Assembly (NCBI GenBank): GCA_044375415.1
Contig: JBILMS010000108.1
Location: forward strand, 1-6,434
Direction: 5' to 3'
Length of the DNA: 6,434 nt
Origin: JAWXBG01 sp044375415
GTDB taxonomy: Bacteria; Bacteroidota; Bacteroidia; Flavobacteriales_D; Sanyastnellaceae
How positions within the stretch are numbered: the stretch's first letter is position 1; each line of letters starts with the position of its first letter. Both the position numbers and the translations under genes were made by a program. This document shows positions 1-3,316 of the stretch, piece after piece. The notes below the pieces were generated by a model. That model searched no databases. It was not told the origin of the DNA and saw only the letters and a program-made list of their open reading frames with translations.

Positions 1-594
1 TTCGATTATGGCGACAATGAGCAAGGTTGGGAGTATGATGCTGATACCTTTGGAAACTTTAGTAAGCATACTGAACTTGGTACTCTTGAATGGCATCGAA
101 GATTCACAATAATTGAGAGTTGTGACGAAATTCATGCTTTTTTTGATGTTGTACACATCGAAGATGGTTATTTAATCTATGGTACAAGAGCAGACTACTG
201 TATTGATCAAAACTGGGAGAGTGTATATCCACGTGAACGCAGTTGGCTCGTAAAAACCGACGAATGTGGATGCATAGTTCCCGGCTGCGGCGAAAAGGAT
301 TGTTTCATTGGTTTGGATGAAGAAACCCCAGACCAATTAAATATCCTCCTATATCCTAATCCGTCAAACGATTATTGCAGCATTTATATTCCCGAAGGAT
401 TTCAATCACAATATCTGCAAGTTTTTAATTCGTTGGGTCAACTGATTATTGAGAAAAATGGGCTAGTGGATGACACAACTTATATCATTCCGGTGTCATC
501 ATGGGAGAATGGAATTTATATACTGAATGTTGTGTCGGAGAACAATGTAGTGGAGTCGCATAAAATTGAAGTATTGAGCCCCGGAATCCATTAA
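1..594 (+). CDS. Secreted protein with T9SS type A C-terminal sorting domain (5' partial)
   Basis: The reading frame is open from the first base to the TAA at 592-594, so only the last 197 residues are visible. Residues about 1-103 are the end of an extracellular body with stretches such as DGYLIYGTRADYC and WLVKTDECGCIVPGC. The WLVKTD...G.C pattern is one I associate with repeat-rich secreted proteins of Flavobacteriales, possibly beta-propeller-like. Residues about 113-193 form a type A T9SS sorting domain: YPNPSND at 118-124, VFNSLGQLI in the middle, WENGIYILNV near the end, then a short basic tail with KIEVL. In the known pathway such proteins cross the inner membrane by Sec and the outer membrane by the type IX translocon. 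The domain is then usually cleaved and the protein attached to the surface or released. What the body binds or catalyses cannot be told from this piece. A TTG at 313 is only an internal codon. No convincing terminator follows the stop. Confidence 0.88.
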   Translation, partial: FDYGDNEQGWEYDADTFGNFSKHTELGTLEWHRRFTIIESCDEIHAFFDVVHIEDGYLIYGTRADYCIDQNWESVYPRERSWLVKTDECGCIVPGCGEKDCFIGLDEETPDQLNILLYPNPSNDYCSIYIPEGFQSQYLQVFNSLGQLIIEKNGLVDDTTYIIPVSSWENGIYILNVVSENNVVESHKIEVLSPGIH

Positions 595-866
595 ACTAAG
601 TGAATCTCAAGAAAGAAGAATGACTTGAAATTCATCTGATCCGAGTTGAGCAGAAATAAAATGAGACATTAGTTTTAAATCTACCGCATTTTTCTGGATT
701 ACTTTCTATATAGATGAGCAACACAAGTCCTGTGAACTCATTTGGTATTTGCCTCCAAATACAAATAATTCAAATCCTTCGGCAAACCGACACAGTTTCA
801 ATCCGCGTGTTCAAATTATTCATCCAATTAAGAGACGGTATGACAGTTGACCCGGGTCACATTCCC
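595..866. other. Intergenic DNA without a recognisable gene
   Basis: No open frame of useful length is seen on either strand between the T9SS gene and the first G repeat. The only structures noted are a perfect 7-bp hairpin (GTATTTG 745-751 and CAAATAC 756-762, 4-nt loop), which has no T tract and so is not a clear terminator, and a 12-bp perfect palindrome, TGACCCGGGTCA, at 848-859. The palindrome has no counterpart at the matching offset beside the second G repeat. Confidence 0.6.
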
Positions 867-929
867 CCCCCTGTTCACGTTTCGTGAACATCAAAAAAAA
901 GTGAACAGATCCGTCAACCCCTGATAGGT
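867..929 (+). repeat. Direct repeat G, copy A (hairpin TGTTCACG-TTT-CGTGAACA)
   Basis: This is the left copy of a 63-bp direct repeat; the other copy is at 2167-2229, an offset of exactly 1300. By hand alignment 49 of 63 positions match with no gap, including 19 identical bases at 873-891. It begins in a C8 run (864-871) and continues with the hairpin arms 872-879 and 883-890 around a TTT loop. An A8 run (893-900) and a third half-site, GTGAACAG at 901-908, follow. The third half-site can pair with CTGTTCAC at 871-878, so two mutually exclusive hairpins are possible. Function unknown; the layout would suit a REP-like element, a protein-binding site or a structured RNA. Confidence 0.75.
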
Positions 930-1039
930 CATTTTTCAATTTCTACTTTCCGCTTTCAGGTTGAAAAAATAAATGTCTCGTTCAGGGGTAGTCTATTATC
1001 CCGCATTACGCATTAAAATAATTATTTATGGAATGCGTC

Positions 1040-1139
1040 GCGGGATTCTCGTGCCCAAGCCACTCGAATCTACGCGATAGAAATCGATCTGACTTCGATC
1101 AAAATCTTCGCGGAACTCTATCGCGTGATTTGGGATTAT
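1040..1139 (+). repeat. Direct repeat P, copy A (long imperfect palindrome)
   Basis: This 100-bp block matches 1987-2086 without gaps (offset 947), with 76 of 100 identities. The first 60 bases are the best conserved (52 of 60) and share GCCCAAGCCACTC and CGATAGAAATCGAT. Within copy A a perfect 10-bp inverted repeat (ACGCGATAGA 1072-1081, TCTATCGCGT 1117-1126) extends to 14 bp with one bulged T, giving a hairpin of about 65 nt. Copy B keeps only part of the pairing. The block lies upstream of the DUF6088 promoter. Origin and function are unknown; it could be an end of a small mobile unit or a dispersed intergenic palindrome. Confidence 0.75.
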
Positions 1140-1327
1140 TTTGAAACACTTTTGATTTCTAGCCACTGTCTAATGTGATTATGATCCTTTTACTCCTTAA
1201 ATCACTCAAATGATTTTAATAATGCCGCTTGAGCTTTTTTCCGCTAACACAGAAGATGAACTAGTCGTGATGTAACTAGGGGGCTTGGTGTAAATGAAAT
1301 ACGTACATTTTTTGTTGCTGATTAACA
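1140..1327. other. Intergenic DNA upstream of the DUF6088 promoter
   Basis: No gene is seen here. Weak structures are AAATCA (1199-1204) pairing with TGATTT (1211-1216), and CTAGT (1261-1265) pairing with ACTAG (1275-1279). Neither has a clear role. The stretch is AT-rich and carries short T runs. Confidence 0.5.
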
Positions 1328-1358
1328 TTGAATATGTCACAAATATGTACTAAATTTG
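1328..1358 (+). promoter_or_regulatory. Bacteroidota-type promoter for the DUF6088 gene
   Basis: TTG at 1328-1330 is followed after 20 bases by TAAATTTG at 1351-1358. This fits the known Bacteroidota consensus of a TTG-type -33 element and a TAnnTTTG -7 element. The start of transcription would fall near 1364-1366, leaving a leader of about 20 nt before the ATG. The assignment is by consensus only, but spacing and position agree. Confidence 0.65.
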
Positions 1359-1363
1359 TGACA
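1335..1363 (+). promoter_or_regulatory. Probable operator: perfect 10-bp inverted repeat over the -7 box
   Basis: TGTCACAAAT (1335-1344) and ATTTGTGACA (1354-1363) are perfect reverse complements separated by 9 bases. The right arm overlaps the TAAATTTG -7 element and the left arm lies between the two promoter elements, so a bound dimer would block RNA polymerase. AbiEi antitoxins are known to repress their own promoters by binding inverted repeats through an N-terminal winged helix. Binding by the product of the next gene is therefore the simplest reading, but it is inferred. Confidence 0.65.
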
Positions 1364-1368
1364 AATGT

Positions 1369-1375
1369 AGGAGGT
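1369..1375 (+). promoter_or_regulatory. Strong Shine-Dalgarno site, AGGAGGT
   Basis: AGGAGGT lies 8 bases before the ATG at 1384 and fixes that start. Strong Shine-Dalgarno sites are uncommon in Bacteroidota, whose genes mostly start translation without one, so this site is unusual for the inferred host. It may reflect gene transfer or a need for high translation. Confidence 0.6.
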
Positions 1376-1383
1376 AAATAAGG

Positions 1384-1992
1384 ATGCAAAGCATTGAAAA
1401 AAAAATAGAAAAGTCGATAAAGGGCAAGCCCAAAGGTTCTTTGATTCTGCCGGGCGATTATCTAAGTTATGGCTCATCAGATGCTATACGTAAGGCTTTG
1501 GATCGTTTGCAGGACAGAATGGTATTGGTAAGGGTGGCACATGGCATTTATGTGCGACCTAAAATAAGTAAGCTGATAGGCCCCTTGACACCTTCTGCAG
1601 AAGAAGTGGCCGAAGCCATTGCCAAACGGGATAGAATAAGGACTGTGCCTACAGGTAGCTATGCTCTAAACGCATTGGGCCTGAGCACGCAGGTACCCAT
1701 GAATATCGTCTTGCTTACCGATGGTTCACCACGAGAAATACGGGTGGGCAAGCGAAAGATTAAGTTCAAGAAAACCACCCCCAAAAACCTGCTGGCCAAA
1801 GGGAAAATAAGCAGCTTGGTTATACAGGCCCTAAAAGAAATTGGCAACGGCAAGGTAACCGAAACGGAAGAGAAAAAAATTCTTGTCTTGCTTCGGAAAG
1901 AAGATGAAAAAAACCTGCGGCACGACATTGCCCTAGCACCGGTGTGGATTCAGAAAATCATGAAAAAAGCACTGAAAGATGGCAAAGCGTGA
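1384..1992 (+). CDS. DUF6088 family protein, AbiEi-type antitoxin-like transcriptional regulator (orphan)
   Basis: The 202-residue product matches my memory of the DUF6088 family, annotated as AbiEi-like antitoxins of type IV toxin-antitoxin systems. Residues about 1-60 look like a winged helix: IRKALDRLQDRMVLVRVAHG has the pattern of a recognition helix running into the wing, followed by IYVRPK. Residues about 68-200 are the conserved DUF6088 body, with LTPSAEEVAEAIAKRD, PTGSYALNALGLSTQVP and a strand-rich basic segment (IRVGKRKIKFKKTTPKN) before a helical lysine-rich tail. In AbiE systems the antitoxin binds its own promoter and counters AbiEii, a nucleotidyltransferase toxin usually encoded just downstream. 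No such gene follows: the next 318 bases hold only repeats. The ATG at 1384 is supported by the Shine-Dalgarno site and the promoter with its overlapping operator. The last codons (GCG TGA) already lie in repeat P copy B. The family call is confident; an antitoxin role without a partner is uncertain, and it may act as a stand-alone repressor. Confidence 0.9.
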   Translation: MQSIEKKIEKSIKGKPKGSLILPGDYLSYGSSDAIRKALDRLQDRMVLVRVAHGIYVRPKISKLIGPLTPSAEEVAEAIAKRDRIRTVPTGSYALNALGLSTQVPMNIVLLTDGSPREIRVGKRKIKFKKTTPKNLLAKGKISSLVIQALKEIGNGKVTETEEKKILVLLRKEDEKNLRHDIALAPVWIQKIMKKALKDGKA

Positions 1993-2086
1993 TTCTCTTG
2001 CCCAAGCCACTCAAATCTGCACGATAGAAATCGATTTGTCTTGGATGAATAGCTTTATTCCGCTGTATCTTGTGATTCGGGACAAT
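1987..2086 (+). repeat. Direct repeat P, copy B, overlapping the 3' end of the DUF6088 gene
   Basis: This copy matches 1040-1139 without gaps at 76 of 100 positions. It starts at 1987, so it contains the final alanine codon and TGA stop of the DUF6088 gene. The T at 1990 that makes this TGA is one of the differences between the copies: the equivalent codon in copy A is GGA. Its palindrome is weaker than in copy A, with only partial pairing between about 2014-2027 and 2064-2077. The two P copies bracket exactly one gene with its promoter. Confidence 0.75.
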
Positions 2087-2166
2087 GGCTCATACAAGAT
2101 ATTAAAATACTATTACGACATCGCAATCGTTTAGTCATACTCAATCCATCCGGACACATCACGTTT

Positions 2167-2229
2167 CCCCCCGTTCACGTTTCGTGAACATTTCCAAAAA
2201 GTGAATAGAGCTTACAAGCCTTGATAAAT
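2167..2229 (+). repeat. Direct repeat G, copy B
   Basis: This is the right copy of the repeat at 867-929, in the same orientation. It has a C6 run (2167-2172), GTTCACG (2173-2179), a TTT loop, CGTGAAC (2183-2189), an A5 run, and a decayed third half-site, GTGAATAG, at 2201-2208. Identity to copy A stops at the C run, since bases further upstream do not match. Just downstream are two more small hairpins: TTGATA/TATCAA (2221-2226, 2229-2234) and ATTTCCG/CGGAAAT (2238-2244, 2256-2262). No gene lies in 1993-2310. Confidence 0.72.
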
Positions 2230-2310
2230 ATCAAAAGATTTCCGAGACACTGTCGCGGAAATTGCACCGATACATTAGGGCATCAATTATTATTCGAGCG
2301 CATACTCAGA

Positions 2311-2676
2311 TCAACACACCACAACCCCCACCTCTTCGAATATTTTGTTCAATAGCTTCATAAACTTAAAATATCCCGGTGGAAATTTATTCGAACCGGA
2401 GGCTTTTAAATGGATGTTAGAAAGGTTTATGTGTAATTCCCATTGGGTTCCATCGACAGAACCGATTAGATTATAATCACCTTTCCACTTGCGAGTTTCG
2501 AGGTAGGCGATCATTTCGTTCCAAGCGGCATTGTTAAGGACATTCACACTGCAGGAAGTGAAAGCGTTCTTTTCATCGGTTTCCTCACAACACAAAAAAT
2601 GATCGATCAGCTGAACCCTAAAAAAGGGACCGGGAAATCCTCCGCTGTAAAAGTCAAATGTGTTTTGTGTGGTCAA
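2311..2676 (-). CDS. Hypothetical protein, 121 residues, without an ATG start
   Basis: I do not recognise a named family. The sequence reads like a real soluble protein rather than a chance frame. It has mixed aromatic and charged segments (TFDFYSGGFPGPFFRVQLID), a helix-like NAAWNEMIAYLETRKW, and a C-terminal part with DGTQWELHI, GSNKFPPGYFKFMKLLNKIFEE. The order DGTxWxL...GxN.FP...F..LL..I recalls small proteins of unknown function seen across Bacteroidota and Firmicutes. No signal peptide or membrane segment is visible. The start is doubtful: the frame opens after a TGA at 2701-2703 and contains no ATG upstream of this region. Only TTG (2674-2676) and CTG (2695-2697) are available, with no Shine-Dalgarno site. 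The gene may use TTG or may have lost its 5' end. It is transcribed toward the DUF6088 gene. Its stop lies 81 bases from repeat G copy B. Confidence 0.55.
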   Translation of the reverse strand: MTTQNTFDFYSGGFPGPFFRVQLIDHFLCCEETDEKNAFTSCSVNVLNNAAWNEMIAYLETRKWKGDYNLIGSVDGTQWELHINLSNIHLKASGSNKFPPGYFKFMKLLNKIFEEVGVVVC

Positions 2677-2723
2677 GATGGCTTTGTAATTTGGCAGGTA
2701 TCAAGTGTAATCTGAAAGCAACG

Positions 2724-2762
2724 TGATCTATCGTCTATCCACTTTAGATCATTCTTTTTTTT
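2724..2762 (+). terminator. Terminator-like hairpin with T8 tract
   Basis: TGATCTA (2724-2730) pairs perfectly with TAGATCA (2745-2751) across a 14-nt loop; TTC and a run of eight T (2755-2762) follow. The stem is short and AT-rich, so it would be a weak intrinsic terminator for + strand transcripts. The only + strand gene upstream is the DUF6088 gene. A transcript ending here would run antisense across the hypothetical gene at 2311-2676. Confidence 0.4.
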
Positions 2763-2860
2763 ACCGCGAAATATCGCAAAGGTGTTTAATTAGAGTTAAC
2801 AAGGGCATTAATTATTTTGCGCCCTTGGCGCATAAGTCGAACGCAAAGAGCCATACGGAA
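2757..2860 (+). repeat. Probable dispersed CGCAAAG-type intergenic repeat
   Basis: The stretch contains ACCGCGAAATATCGCAAAGG, TTTTGCGCCCTTGGCG and CGAACGCAAAGAG. It also has an inverted repeat, CAAGGGC (2800-2806) with GCCCTTG (2821-2827). I recall similar CGCAAAG/CTTTGCG strings between genes in many Bacteroidota genomes, where they give spurious short reading frames. The match to that class is from memory. A tandem 13-bp duplication, CTCCGCTCTCACT, follows at 2868-2893. Confidence 0.4.
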
Positions 2861-2907
2861 AGCTTTTCTCCGCTCTCACTCTCCGCTCTCACTCTGTTAA
2901 TTCCTTT

Positions 2908-2951
2908 GGGGCATCAGGGCCGCGCTGCGGCCCTGATGCCCCCTTTTTTTT
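2908..2951 (+). terminator. Strong intrinsic terminator-like hairpin, 16-bp perfect stem
   Basis: The arms 2908-2923 and 2927-2942 are perfect reverse complements, starting GGGGCATCAGGGC and closing with a GCT loop. After one C comes T8 (2944-2951). The stem is GC-rich with the T tract on the + strand side only, so the orientation is +. No + strand gene precedes it closely. It could end an unrecognised small RNA, catch readthrough from the left, or belong to a dispersed repeat. Confidence 0.65.
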
Positions 2952-3210
2952 AAAACGCGCCAGCGTCATCCTTCGCAAGTGCTCGCAGAGCGCGCAGCGG
3001 AGGACCTATTCGGAGTTCAATTTTCTCTGCCGAAGAATGAGTGGTCCGACGTTTTCTTAATCATTGTGCTCTATCGTGTGTCAGCGCTCGCTTCGCGAGC
3101 GGAGGTAGAGGGGGGGGCGCGGTGCGCTGTTACAATAGTGTCGCTCCTCTGGAGCCTTGGATGCTTAAATCGCTCCTACGGAGCTTGGTCGTTTCCATGA
3201 AACGAAATCT
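2952..3210. other. Non-coding hairpin cluster
   Basis: No credible gene is seen. Short perfect hairpins with 3-nt loops follow one another: CGCTCGC-TTC-GCGAGCG (3085-3101), GCTCC-TCT-GGAGC (3143-3155), GCTCC-TAC-GGAGC (3172-3184) and CGTTTC-CAT-GAAACG (3190-3204). The two GCTCC hairpins lie in a diverged direct repeat of about 20 bp starting TCGCTCCT. A nested stem pairs GGACC (3002-3006) with GGTCC (3043-3047) and ATTCGG with CCGAAGAAT inside it. A G8 run lies at 3110-3117. Frames that stay open across this block are made of the palindromes themselves. Confidence 0.6.
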
Positions 3211-3315
3211 CACATTAGCACATTAGCACATCAGCACATCAGCACATTCCGTCACATCTCAGTATAACGTAAAGCCCCATTAGCACATCAGCACATTAGC
3301 ACATTAGCACATTAA
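3211..3315 (+). repeat. Interrupted 8-bp tandem repeat (CACATTAG/CACATCAG)
   Basis: Array 1 (3211-3248) has four full units and a partial fifth: two CACATTAG, two CACATCAG, then CACATT. A 27-bp spacer with no unit follows, and array 2 (about 3276-3315) carries a degenerate unit, CACATCAG, two CACATTAG and a final CACATTAA. The same two unit variants occur in both arrays. The unit is not a multiple of three and the arrays lie outside coding sequence. Array 2 ends two bases from the stop codon of the large minus-strand gene. Similar CACATTAG/CACATCAG strings occur between genes in Bacteroidota as far as I recall. Confidence 0.85.
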
Positions 3316-3316
3316 A

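Noticed and set aside
745..762. Terminator for the T9SS gene at the GTATTTG/CAAATAC hairpin
   Set aside because: The stem is AT-rich, no T tract follows, and it lies 150 bases after the stop codon.
1028..1144. 38-codon frame inside repeat P copy A
   Set aside because: It stays open through the palindrome, but the corresponding frame in copy B is broken by TGA at 1990-1992 and TAG at 2050-2052, so coding is not conserved between the copies.
1659..1928. 89-codon minus-strand frame opposite the DUF6088 gene
   Set aside because: It is antisense to the recognised conserved protein, is rich in Phe/Ser/Arg as expected for the reverse of lysine-rich codons, and has no support of its own.
1040..2086. 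Integron cassette with attC sites at the P repeats
   Set aside because: The layout (palindromic repeat, one gene, palindromic repeat) resembles an integron cassette, but no GTTRRRY/RYYYAAC core pair is found at the ends of P, the gene has its own promoter, and no integrase is in view.
1993..2310. Remnant of an AbiEii nucleotidyltransferase toxin gene
   Set aside because: No frame here resembles the family; the interval is filled by the P and G repeats and small hairpins.
2723..2953. 76-codon + strand frame
   Set aside because: Its translation is made from the CGCAAAG-type repeat, the 13-bp tandem duplication and the terminator stem. It contains no domain-like pattern and ends in the T8 tract.
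2979..3226. Two overlapping + strand frames (73 and 61 codons)
   Set aside because: They run through the hairpin cluster, the G8 run and the 8-bp satellite in two different frames. The residues reflect palindromic DNA, and no start signal is present.
3211..3315. CRISPR array
   Set aside because: The repeat unit is only 8 bp and directly tandem with no regular spacers; the single 27-bp interruption is not a spacer pattern, and no cas gene is present.
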